Shown piece after piece: positions 1-9,395 of a stretch of DNA of 64,000 bases. The notes under the pieces were generated by a model. That model was not told the origin of the DNA, ran no database searches, and saw nothing but the letters and a program-made list of their open reading frames with translations. The stretch is taken from the NCBI GenBank assembly GCA_018340375.1, contig JAFFJZ010000002.1, positions 17,502,001 through 17,566,000 of the forward strand. Reading direction: 5' to 3'. Numbering within the stretch: position 1 is the stretch's first letter; each line of letters begins with the position of its first letter. Source of the stretch: Gonatopus flavifemur. Taxonomy: Eukaryota; Arthropoda; Insecta; Hymenoptera; Dryinidae. A program made the translations under genes and the position numbers.

Positions 1-1100
1 GAGAGAATGGAAGCGATATAGACGTTTCGCAGGAGAATTTTGATCGGTATCTCATGGAGCTAATTATCATGGAAAGGCCGCTTTGTCAATCGATTGTCCT
101 TTATCGGCACAATCGAGGCAAAAGATTCGAAACGCCATCCACTTTGTTCCTGGTAACGACGAGGAATCGAACTGAACCGAACCGAAAGGAACGAAATATC
201 CGCTTTCCTTGTTCTCGTCTAATGGTACTTCTCTTTCCTCGTATTCGGTCATCTTTTTTCCTTGTGATTTGCGTTTTACGAATGCGAATCACGTAGGCCA
301 GGTGGTGTATTCCACAGAGTGTTTTCGGACTCTGACCGAGTCTTCTTACTCTTTCTGTCTTTCCGTTTCTTGTTCTCTTTCTTTCTGTCTCGTTCCCAGA
401 ATTTCACGAACCACAACTTGAGCTGCAAAACGTTGCAACAAGTAGTCGCGAGGACCGAAAAGAATGCCGCGAGAAGAGAGTTCCTCCTCAAGCAGATGTT
501 GTTCACGTTTCGAAATTCGTATTATATTCCTACGCACCGTGTTGTGGGTTTTAAGCACAAATTCGACAACCAAGCATCACCTTTGAGAGTCATCCGACTT
601 TGGGGATCTCTGTTTTCTGTCGTACGTTTCGGTGTGCTTGTGTTTACGTATGTACGTTCTCGTGGTAGAACGTACCGCTGGATTCATACAAACTTTCATA
701 CCGAAGGATATGTAAATATTTAGATGTAAGAAAGAGTTTCATGTGTATGGAGGTTAGAAGGAGAAGAGAGGTTTGGAATATTATAGAACTGATGTGGGCT
801 AATTTCATTCTTATACGCAACAGAAAAGCGTCGTATCTCGTCTTCGATAATAATGTTCTTTTGAGGATGAGTTGATTTTAATGAGAATGTCGTGGTTGTT
901 TTGAATAAAATCTGCTGAAAAGGTTCAGACATAGAGTTTGCGATAATGATGTTGTTTCGGTGGGCTGTAGGTTGAGATATAACCGATATTGCTTGAAAAT
1001 AATTCTCAGAGAAATTTATGAATATATCTTGGTTTTTTATTAATGTTGAAACGGTTCGCATGTTTGTGGAATGTTCCCCTAAAAAAATAGAGTATTACAA
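1..1100. other. Repeat-poor DNA, no gene recognised
   Basis: The first 700 bases are less AT-rich than the rest and include a pyrimidine-rich run (about 324-400). Short open frames on both strands overlap each other and show no domain, signal peptide or recognisable family. No TIR element or tandem repeat is seen. It could be part of an exon, UTR or regulatory block, but the sequence alone does not decide. Confidence 0.5.
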
Positions 1101-1279
1101 CACTGAGAGGAAGTATTAGTCCCTGTTATACGCAAGAAAAATAGTACGAAAGGACCCAACTACGGTTTTAGTGAATTTAACTATTTTTTTAGTTACCATT
1201 ACCATTTTTTGGTAGCCATGACTATAAGAATTTAGTTGGTTCCCTTTGGTAAAATTAACCAATTTTATTTCTCTCAGTC
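1101..1279. mobile_element. CAC-type MITE, 2-bp AA target duplication
   Basis: It begins CACTGAGAGGAAG and ends CTCTCAGTC, an imperfect TIR whose last base has mutated. AA flanks both ends (1099-1100 and 1280-1281). The interior is AT-rich with a small inverted repeat around AGTTGG / CCAACT and no coding capacity. Termini and flanking 2-bp repeat match the larger CAC...GTG group of this window. Confidence 0.6.
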
Positions 1280-1314
1280 AAGAAATTGATGAATTCTACC
1301 AAGTAAGATTTCAT

Positions 1315-2232
1315 CCTAGTTAGAAATGTGACTCTTTGGCATCTTAGCCTCTGTCTTGGACCAAAATGGTGCGATCTGGGCCTAGTCAGGGCCTTTGATG
1401 GCCCAATTTGAAGATAGGGCAATTTCTAGCTGGGATGCTTCACATTTTCCTCCAACTTTTGTTATCCAATCAATATTTTTTCATCCCTTATGAATAAAAT
1501 TCAACAAAAATCTCAATCCTTTTATGTTTATTAGAAAAACTATGAAATATTTTCAGGTTCTCTTCAATATTCTAACATTTTCTGGCCGCGTTTTTCTCCA
1601 TGTATATGCAGAAAAAAATTACTACAATAGTGAAATCTCATTCACATTTCGCTGAGATGACGGTTCTTTTGATAAGATCACGAATTTTCCACTGTGACAA
1701 TAAAATAAAAATAAATAATTCTCTAATATTTGGAGAGCTGAAAACAACTACTCATTGCCTGTAACAGCGACGAATGCAGCTTCCACAGCTAAAACCTAAC
1801 AATCTCATCCCTGTTATTTGTTTGCATTAATGATTCTGATGCAGAAAACAGATCCAAACCCATCAAGAATTGATTCTCAATAGGTTTGAATGAGTTTTCT
1901 GCATCAGAATCAATGAGAATTAATCGGTTCAATGAGATTCTCCAAGCAGGAATTGTTTTGCTATCCAAATATAATTTACAAGCTTTGAATTTTTACTGCG
2001 GCAGCAAACACATAACTGTAGATGCAATTATTTCAGCTGTAGCAGCGATAGTGAATTCATCTCAAGTGAGTTTTGAGATGTTACAGCTAAACTAGTCTGC
2101 TATTCTGTATATAATTAAAGTGTAGCTTCTCTTTTTGAGCATTAGACCATCTGAGACCTTATCTTCGCCTAGAATATCCCAATTTGGCCCCAGACAGGAC
2201 CTTAGATCTAAAGAGTTTCATTTCTAGCAGAG
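1315..2232. repeat. Large degenerate fold-back with inner perfect hairpin
   Basis: The left arm (from 1315, CCTAGTTAGAAATG) and the right arm (about 2135-2232, complement of CTGCTAGAAATG) are diverged inverted copies that also share a TGGCCC / GGGCC-rich stretch. In the middle, 1831-1849 and 1894-1912 are perfect 19-bp inverted repeats, extended imperfectly on both sides. There is no ORF that crosses it convincingly. It resembles the CCCTAG-ended fold-backs at 30769 and 48174, but no target duplication is clear. Confidence 0.45.
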
Positions 2233-2239
2233 TACTCTG

Positions 2240-3180
2240 ACGAAAATCTACAGCTATTTTGATATTCAAAACGGAAGAAAACATTTTTTGTCTCGCGATA
2301 TCTTTCAGGTGGGTTTTAAATGTTCTGCACAACACTTTCAGATAAGTTTCAGGCCGATTTTTGTTCAAAAGATATATCTTCAAGGTGTTTTAAATCTGAA
2401 AGCGATGTCTTGGAGACAAATTGTAAGCGAGAATTGGTCTAAAACCTATCTAAAAGATATTGTAAGACACACAATGTTTCCTGAGAGGTATACAGCAAAA
2501 TGAACTCTCCGGCGAACACGGAATTCCACATTGCTAAGAAATAGATTGATCTCCCTTCGCGTGTTGAATTGAAATAATAGATACGAAGAATTAAAATATT
2601 TAATCCAAGTGTTTGGAATCAATTCACTCACCAAATACTACCACTGACGGTTGTTTTTCTTCATTCAACTCTCATACTTTTGTACATGACATTACACATT
2701 CTTTGTACAAGTTCAAGACACATATCAGCTACTTCAAACACTCTTGTCACAGGAATACTAAACAGCACTGTATTTCGCATGTATTCTAACTGAAATATCT
2801 AAGATACAATTATAATAGATCATCAACTAAACTCGATCAGTGCCAAGGAAAAACTACTTACGGCAAATTAAGTCAACATTATTTTCTGTGAACACAATAT
2901 TCATGGGATTCGTTCAATGTTTTAAGGATTGGAATTATATTGTGAAAAGTATCATTGTTTTCACGATATTTCAAGGAAAATCTATGATACGCATTATTGA
3001 GATGGTGAAATCTTCATTTTGCAGCGATCGAAAAGCAATAGAATTTTATTAAACCTATTGGTTGAAAAAATTCATTTTTTATTTCCTAGGATCACAATTT
3101 CTAGAGAAATCATGAGAAATTATCATCATTTGCGCCAGGGTTGTTTATGTAGTGGAATCAAAACTATTCCAATTATTAAA
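2240..3180. other. AT-rich DNA, nothing recognised
   Basis: No TIR pair, tandem repeat or protein motif is seen. Only short frames are open. Confidence 0.5.
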
Positions 3181-3183
3181 ATT

Positions 3184-3296
3184 CCAAATAGCACAAGAAT
3201 GTTTGAAATATGAACATAAATAGAATAAATTGATACGTTTCGAATGTCCTATAAACATCCAAGGAATATTTCCACAAACATCCTTGTGCTATTGGG
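3184..3296. repeat. Short fold-back, CCC-type termini
   Basis: AATAGCACAAGAATGTTTG at 3187-3205 pairs with 3275-3293 with one mismatch, leaving an AT-rich loop. The right end GCTATTGGG has the GGG terminus of the CCC-type fold-backs; the left end appears as CCAAATAGC. No matching flanking repeat is seen, so the limits are approximate. Confidence 0.45.
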
Positions 3297-3375
3297 GGTA
3301 CTTCATAAGAATCATTTCGAATTAATCCTCATATAAAATCACTAACCTCTTATTTTTTGAGACAAGCGACACTCA

Positions 3376-3625
3376 CACTGTAAAAAGTGAGTGGAGTTTT
3401 CCCCCAAATTTAGGGGCAAAATCCCTCATGTGGAGGGAATTCATCTCCCCAATGTTTTGGAGGGTTTCTTCTTCATTTGAGAAGGGAATTTCTTCTTTTT
3501 GAGGAGAATTTTTGTATAAATGAAGGGAAATTGCTCCAGAATAAGGCGAAATGAATTTACTCCCTTTGGAGGATTTTTGCTGCCACCAAATTTGGGGGAA
3601 AGCTCCACATTTACTTTTCATAGTG
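3376..3625. mobile_element. CAC-type MITE inserted in the TIR of the outer element
   Basis: It runs CACTGTAAAAAGTGAG to TTTTCATAGTG with long imperfect arms containing TTTTCCCCCAAATTTAGGGG-like blocks. CA flanks both sides (3374-3375 and 3626-3627). Joining the flanks at one CA restores CACTCAGAGAAAAA, the expected left end of the outer element, so the insertion landed six bases inside that TIR. No coding capacity. Confidence 0.7.
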
Positions 3626-3709
3626 CAGAGAAAAAAATAGTCGGAATTACAATTAGAATAGTTGGGAAAGGACTCAACTATGACCGATAATAAGTTTTAC
3701 TACTTCGTA

Positions 3710-3965
3710 CACCGAAAAAAATAATTTATTTGACCGAATGAACTGAAGTTAGTTGTGAAATTTAGTTCCGAGTAATAAAAGAATAGAAGCCGGTAATGAA
3801 AGCTGTAGTAAAAGCAACTTCAAATTAGTAACAGCAATTAAAGCTAGAGAGATTAAATTTGAATTTAGTTGCGCCAACGCCCGTTTTAGTTATCCAAATA
3901 TCGACAACTGTATCTAGTTGCTGGAACTAATCTGGAGTCAGGGTAACTAATTATTTTGTTTGGTG
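3710..3965. mobile_element. CAC-type MITE, TA target duplication
   Basis: It starts CACCGAAAAAAATAATTTATT and ends AATTATTTTGTTTGGTG, flanked by TA at 3708-3709 and 3966-3967. The interior has repeated TTAGTT / AACTAA words in both orientations. It sits inside the outer element 3370-5176. No ORF. Confidence 0.65.
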
Positions 3966-4375
3966 TAGTCTGAATAATAATATTGTTTGTGGAAATTATT
4001 TGGATTAGTTACACTAAAAGAAATCATATTCTAAAAATAAGCAACTCTTCTGTAATAAGCGCCAAGAATATTTTCTTTTCGACATAAGTGGAAATTCCTC
4101 TACTATTCAGATAAAGTTCTGAATGATCTGAATATTAGAATATCTTCTACTTATATCAGAAGGGAGATATTTTTGTCACTCATTATAGAGGAGTTCCTCA
4201 TTTTTGGAATATGATTTTTCCGGTGTACGTTTACAATGAAATAGTTAGTGTAACCATTAACCCTTAATTGCCATCGTGATCTGTGATACCGCTCAGGAAA
4301 CGATTTCTATGCCTCAAATTTTCCATCTAATTAGATTTGAGGACATCTCGTACTCATGCATCTCTACGTTTGGTA

Positions 4376-4683
4376 CACTGGAAGAAAAATTACGTGATTG
4401 GAAATAACCAGACCATTCGTGGTTGTGATAACTTAAAATCTGGTTCTGTTCACCAGAAAACATGATTGTGACGAGCAGGAAAAAGTGGTTGAATCCAAAA
4501 TTACCCACATATTCTGGTTACTACACCGAGACATGAAACTCAGTTACTCTGACCTGAAAAATGTGAATATTTTTGGCTTCAGCCATTTTTTTTGGTCATT
4601 ACAATCATATTTTCTGGTGATTAGGATCAGATTCCAAGTTATTGCCACCAGAATGTTTCAACCAGGTCATTTTTCTTTCAGTG
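4376..4683. mobile_element. Palindromic MITE (ACCAGA family), TA duplication
   Basis: CACTGGAAGAAAAAT and the complementary TTTCTTTCAGTG bound a near-complete fold-back flanked by TA on both sides (4374-4375 and 4684-4685). Arm words such as CCAGAAAACATGATTGTGA occur again inverted in the other half. The element at 6033-6329 is a second, better preserved copy of the same family. Confidence 0.75.
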
Positions 4684-4718
4684 TACTTCTCCGCCTCTTT
4701 GAGGTGCAAAAAGTACCA

Positions 4719-4900
4719 ATGTTCTTGAAATTTCAATACTTCATAAAAACCCTCCAGTGGTTATCTTTTCGAATCAACTCCTTAGAACTTGACACATCGT
4801 TCTATGAATGTATTACAAAATTTTGATTCTTCAACAGCCGAGGATTTCGTTTTTAGATTATCAATTCGGTTCAATAAATTCAATTCAAACTTTAGCAACA
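4719..4900. mobile_element. B-family MITE, copy 1 (diverged)
   Basis: The left end ATGTTCTTGAAATTTC and right end TTCAAACTTTAGCAACA resemble the termini of the copies at 28650-28862 and 46649-46873. The shared interior includes AACTCCTTAGAACTTGACAC and a TCTTCAACAGC word. It is the most diverged of three copies and its ends are approximate. Confidence 0.5.
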
Positions 4901-4960
4901 TAAAACACCGTGGAATGAACAATGATTGAAGTATTTAAATTTGAACGATTTCCAAAAAAT

Positions 4961-5078
4961 TCCAGCTAGAATGACTCTAGTCATCTCATGGTTAATGTCA
5001 AGGTCCTTTCTAAAAACTAGTTTCACTGCTAGTACCTTGAAAGGTGCTAGAAGAGCACTATGATTATTTTTACTAGGG
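4961..5078. mobile_element. G-family fold-back, copy 1
   Basis: The ends are TCCAGCTAGAATGACTC and TTTTTACTAGGGA; the interior words CTAGTC, CTAGTT and GTACCTTGAAAGG are repeated and inverted. On the minus strand it aligns along its whole length with 45737-45859. The termini belong to the CCC(T)AG...CTAGGG type. The target duplication is unclear (AT against AA). Confidence 0.5.
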
Positions 5079-5179
5079 AATAAAAATAACAATTGAATGT
5101 TAATCAGTTAACTATTCATAGTTGAGTCCTTTCCCAACCATTACCATCAATTTACTATTCCTTGTTCTCTCAGGGGACT

Positions 5180-6030
5180 GATTGTTTCAATATATACTGC
5201 CATGATACAATCTATAATGAATTCGATGAATGATAAAAATCATGATCAGCCCTGGTAGAAATTTCTCCAGCCGTTCATTGAGGTCCTCAAAAGTCTCGAG
5301 ACAACTGGATGACGTTTGGATACAATTTCCATTAGGTGTAGATATACAAATGAATCGATATCGAGATATTTTTGTCCTATCCATTCATCATTCGACACAG
5401 AGAAGAACAATTCAAATAATGCTCAATTTCAATTTTCCGTCGGATGATTCGAGCAATTGAAAAAAACCCATTCGGAATTCAAAAGATCATCCTGATGTGA
5501 ACTCGAGTATAGTTTATTGTCATTGCTATGAGGACCTCGTTCAAATGTGAAATCGATTGTTGGCAATTGAAATTGTTTTCGTGACACATAAGTATCAGAA
5601 CTTCAGTAGAATTTTCTACCCTTAAGGAAGATCGTAACTACAAAAGCGAGAGATTTGATGGTAGTCCTATAATGAACTGCAGGGAAAAGGTGTACTCGAA
5701 ATTTCAAATGTTGTACTAGAAAATTCCACGCAGTCCAACTGCATTGAGCAAATGATTGAGTTGTAGTTACCAGTATTTGGCTTATCACCAATAGTTCTCA
5801 CGTTCCTCCCACGTTCCTTTATAAAGCAATGGAAGTTTTCTGCTAGATTCAGTGTACTTTTTGCCTTCACACCAGAAAATGATTGTGTTTTTCCATAAAA
5901 TAATGATAATTCTGTTCTGTTTCTATTCTCTCTGAAACTCTAATCAGCTTATTTATTTTGTTAAGAATGAAAAATGTCATTGATATTCATTTATCTACAC
6001 CTTTCTCAGCGAGTTTTTGGATCATTCTCC
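5180..6030. other. AT-rich DNA, nothing recognised
   Basis: No repeat pair, RNA gene or protein motif is seen in this stretch. Confidence 0.5.
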
Positions 6031-6032
6031 TA

Positions 6033-6329
6033 CACTGACAGAAAAACGGCATGGTTGAAACATTCGTGGTCGCAATAACTTGAAATCTGGTTCGATTCAC
6101 CAGGAAATGTGATTGTGATGTCCAGAAAGAGTGGTTTAAGCAAAACTTAACTACATATTCTGGTTATTACACCAAGAAAAGAATCTGGTTCTTCTAACCT
6201 GAAAAATGTAGTTAATTTTTGCTTAAACCACTTTTTCTGGACATCACAATCACATTTCCTGGTGAATCGAACCAGATTTCAAGTTAATGCGACCACGAAT
6301 GTTTTAACCAGGTTATTTTTTTGTCAGTG
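6033..6329. mobile_element. Palindromic MITE (ACCAGA family), TA duplication
   Basis: It starts CACTGACAGAAAAACG and ends TTTTTTTGTCAGTG, flanked by TA at 6031-6032 and 6330-6331. Both halves are near-perfect complements almost to the centre (about 6185), for example CACCAGGAAATGTGATTGTG and its inverse. A transcript would fold into a long hairpin. It is the sister of 4376-4683 and has no coding capacity. Confidence 0.85.
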
Positions 6330-6590
6330 TAAAATACGTCACAATTTCTGGATACGAAAGATTGATCGAACTAATCACATTTTTCGACCACTAAATAGCT
6401 ACCAGGGCTTCGCACGAGGCTCGCGTCAAAGGAAGATAAAATAGTTACCAATAATTATTCCAATCTCTTGAAATATCAAGATGATCAAGATAATTTGAAA
6501 GTACAAATGGAATCAACGAAATGGGGTGGTACCTTGATCATTCAAACAAAATCAGCAGAGATATATGTCGAAATATGCAACGAGACCTGC

Positions 6591-7661
6591 ACCGCCCTAG
6601 CGAATTCGAAATAACCCAAAAATTGGTTATTTTTCGGTCATTTTGAGGTTCGGTTTGGTTTGAGTAATACTATGGTGGAAAAATGGTAATTCAAAGGTTT
6701 TTTACCAAAACATTACCGAAAAATAACGGTTGCTTTGTGCGCTTTTTGAACCAAAAACAGTACCGAAAAAAAACCGTTATATTTTAGTTGTATTTTGGTT
6801 GCATTAGGGTTTCCGCATGGAAAACCAATTTTTTACCAACAAATAACCAAAAATATTCCCCACATCAATCGAGGGTATCTGAAATAATTCAAAGTTAGAA
6901 CCTGACTGAACGACCAAAAAATTACCAAAAATTAACCGTTATATTATGATTATATTTTGGTTGTATTTTGGTTGCATTAGGGTTTCCGCATGAAAAACTG
7001 ATTTTTTACCAACAAATAACCAACAATATTCCCCACATCAATCAGGGATATCTGAAATAATTCAAAGTTGGAACCTGACTGAACGACCGAAAAATTACCA
7101 AAAAATAACCGTTATATTATGATTATATTTTGGTTGTATTTTGGTTTGGTTTGGTTTGGTTTGGTTGAAAACGGTTTCTCTTGAAAACGGTCAATTTTTG
7201 GTCACTTCCGTGAAAACGACCAAAACGTTACCGAAAAAAATTTCTGCCTAAATGGTTCAATTTTGGTTGTTCTATCAAAAATTATCCAAAATTTACCAAA
7301 AAATAACCGTTATATTATGATTATATTTTGGTTGTATTTTGGTTTGGTTTGGTTTGGTTTGGTTGAAAACGGTTTCTCTTAAAAACGGTCAATTTTCGGT
7401 CACTTTCGTGAAAACGACCAAAACGTTACCGAAAAAAATTTCTGCCTGAATGGTTCAATTTTGGTTGTTGTATCAAAAATTACCCAAAATTTACCAATGA
7501 AATTTTTCTTAAAACCGGTCAATTTTCGGTCACTGTCGTGAAAATGACCGAAACGTTACCGAAATCAATCTCCTACAACTTGGTAATTTTTTGGTTACAA
7601 AAGCGCACAAAGCAACTGTTATTTTTCGGTTATTTTATGGTCATTTCAAAACCGTCAGGGC
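6591..7661. mobile_element. TIR element with modular tandem interior
   Basis: The outer arms are CGCCCTAGCGAATTCGAAATA (left, from 6593) and the inverse of CGCCCTGACGGTTTTGAAATG (right). Further in, GCTTTGTGCGCTTTTTGAACC and its inverse also pair. CGAGACC occurs at both borders (6581-6587 and 7661-7667) and may be the target duplication. Nearly the whole element is made of the words GGTTATTTTTCGGT and ACCGAAAAATAAC, giving very low complexity. It lies wholly inside the hAT-like element 6403-7851. Confidence 0.6.
6774..7494. repeat. Two-module tandem repeat (A-A-B-B)
   Basis: Units begin at CCGTTATATT: 6774-6935 and 6936-7108 are module A (about 162-173 bp, sharing GCATTAGGGTTTCCGCATG); 7109-7306 and 7307-7494 are module B (about 190-198 bp, sharing AAAACGGTTTCTCTT). 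Both modules share the first 40-50 bases. Module B holds a (TTTGG)n run. Copies within a module are nearly identical, so the duplications are recent relative to the diverged TIRs. Confidence 0.75.
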
Positions 7662-7859
7662 GAGACCGAGACTAGTTTTGAGACTGAGAGAATATCTCAG
7701 CTATCGTCTGCGATGAAATCAGAATCCCATACGATTTTGTTAAACCTTAGGTAGAAGCTTCATTCGATCTAAAATTTTTATGTTTTGAATTTTCAGAAAA
7801 ATAAATATAGATCATTTTTTAATTTGAGACGAGAGTCTCGTGCGAAGCCCTAAAGCTAC

Positions 7860-8464
7860 TGCATAGCTGCAGTAATGATTCAAATTCAGGCGAACATTCA
7901 ACATTCACTACTTCCATTCGCTCTCTAGTTCATCAGTTACTGATGAAAATATTTCAAATCAAGTGAAGAATCATTATTTAAAAAGTGAAAGCTCCAAAAT
8001 AAAAATTATAACACTTCCTGTAGAACAAGTACAAGTAAAATTGATTCAGTCGAATAAATATTCAATGAATCGATGAAGTTGATGTTCAGTATTTCCACCA
8101 AAACGTGGCGTTTCATTTAAAAATAATTCATTATTCAAATCGAATCATCCACTCTAGAAAGTAAAAAGTTCGCTAGAAGAAGGTTTCGTTGTCTCAACCT
8201 CGTTATAGATTTGCATAGAACGAATCTAATACGATGATTGTATTTACTTAATTCGGTTAACTTGGTTTCTCAAGACATAGCATAGGTTGCTGAAAGAAAG
8301 GGGCTTAATTACATCAACGAAACATCTCTTCTTTTCGTTCTTTTAAAAAAGATGTCATTCGTAAATTTATTCTTAGAAGATTAGTTCCAATTACATTCTT
8401 CAATTACCTTCAGTTTGACCGAGAAAAAAGATTTGACTGATCTATGCCCAACCAAAGTTTAGTG
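7860..8464. other. AT-rich DNA, nothing recognised
   Basis: No TIR, tandem repeat or protein motif is seen. Confidence 0.5.
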
Positions 8465-8472
8465 GATGCAAT

Positions 8473-8736
8473 GAGGGCCGTGGAGAGAGAATCCGGGACC
8501 GAGGGAGAGCGACTTACGGGTCCCAATTTTCTTGAAATTGGGTTGAAAAAGAGTTGAAAAACTTTATTCTAACAAAGGAATAATACAAAGTTCCTTGACT
8601 TCAAAATCAAAACTATCATATATCTTTCGTTTTATTTGAGTTGATAAAAACGGAAGGATATGATGTACTTGGGCCCCCAGAAAACCCCGGGCCCGGGGGG
8701 AAATACCCTGGCAGTCCCCCCTTCTCGTCAGGCCTG
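8473..8736. mobile_element. hAT-like non-autonomous element, 8-bp duplication
   Basis: The left end GAGGGCCGTGGAGAGAG and the right end CTTCTCGTCAGGCCTG are inverted relatives. The 8-bp flanks GATGCAAT (8465-8472) and GATTCAAT (8737-8744) differ at one position. The right half is GC-rich (CCCCGGGCCCGGGGGG) in an otherwise AT-rich neighbourhood. The combination of CAGGGCC-like ends and 8-bp duplication fits the hAT superfamily. No ORF. Confidence 0.6.
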
Positions 8737-8756
8737 GATTCAATCAAAATTTAGTC

Positions 8757-9395
8757 AACCAAAAAGGGGTCCGTCCAGTATATCCAATGCAAAAATATCC
8801 AATTGCAAGAATGTCCAATGACCAAAAAGACCAACGAGAAAAATTTCCAATGACAGAACATCCAGTAAGTTGGAAACATGACGTATATAGTTTTTCTTTT
8901 GTTGGAAGGAGAGAAGTTGTGAAGTAATGCGTGTGTTGAGAAACAGGATTAATTCATCGGGAATATGATGTATCGGTTGTAATGAGGTTCTTGAGTAACC
9001 ATTATAATAAGTTGTATGAAAACATAGTAGTGAGTCGATTTGATGCTGATGATTTGAAAAGCATTCGCATATAGAGGTGAGCATGATGCTAAGAATGATT
9101 GAATGTTATGGGTGTGAAGAATGTATACAATGATACCAGGACAGGTAGAGCTGCGTGAATATAAATTATTGTTCGAGGGCAATCGGAAACGCAATTAGTA
9201 TCAGAAAATAGTAATATATAGGGAAAATAATTGATGATTTTTGAAAGGAATGAATAATAAAATCTAAAAGACGTGAGCAAATGAAGTGTATGTAATTCTG
9301 AAGTTGGACATTTTTTTGTTATTGGCTGTTTTTGTGATTGGTTTTCTTCGTCATTGGATATTTTTGCAATTGTATATTCTCGCAGTGGGTAGTAC
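8757..9395. mobile_element. Fold-back element with tandem-repeat arms
   Basis: The left arm (about 8775-8870) consists of roughly six 15-18 bp units of the form TCCAATGACAAAAA. The right arm (about 9303-9395) carries the same units inverted (TTTTTGTCATTGGA). The central 430 bases are strongly C-poor on the plus strand. This layout, inverted arms built of short tandem units around a unique middle, is that of Drosophila FB fold-back elements; homology to FB is not claimed. A TCAATCAAAAT pair may extend it to about 8741-9511. The 169-codon frame on the minus strand here looks spurious. Confidence 0.6.

Larger units (their letters stand above)
3370..5176. mobile_element. Outer TIR element carrying several nested insertions
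   Basis: Positions 3661-3683 and 5117-5139 are a perfect 23-bp inverted repeat. The arms continue outward to CACTCAGAGAAAAA on the left (3370, read across the insertion at 3376-3625) and to a CTCTCAGGG-like end near 5176. The spacer is filled by later insertions: two CAC-type MITEs (3710-3965, 4376-4683), a B-family MITE (4719-4900) and a G-family fold-back (4961-5078). With these removed, the host would be a small AT-rich CAC-type MITE. The right terminus is degraded. Confidence 0.6.
6403..7851. mobile_element. hAT-like TIR element hosting another insertion
   Basis: CAGGGCTTCGCACGAGGCTC at the left and the inverse of GGGCTTCGCACGAGACTC at the right are strong TIRs. The 8-bp flanks ATAGCTAC (6395-6402) and AAAGCTAC (7852-7859) match at 7 of 8 positions, as expected of an 8-bp hAT-type duplication; the right terminal G appears lost. 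Most of the interior is the separate element 6591-7661. No transposase remains. The superfamily call rests on TIR style and duplication length. Confidence 0.6.

Noticed and set aside
3374..6331. Assignment of the TA-flanked MITEs to Tc1/mariner
   Set aside because: Sister elements with the same termini are flanked by CA, TG, AA, CG and AG duplications, some with empty-site support, so TA is a preference and not a requirement.
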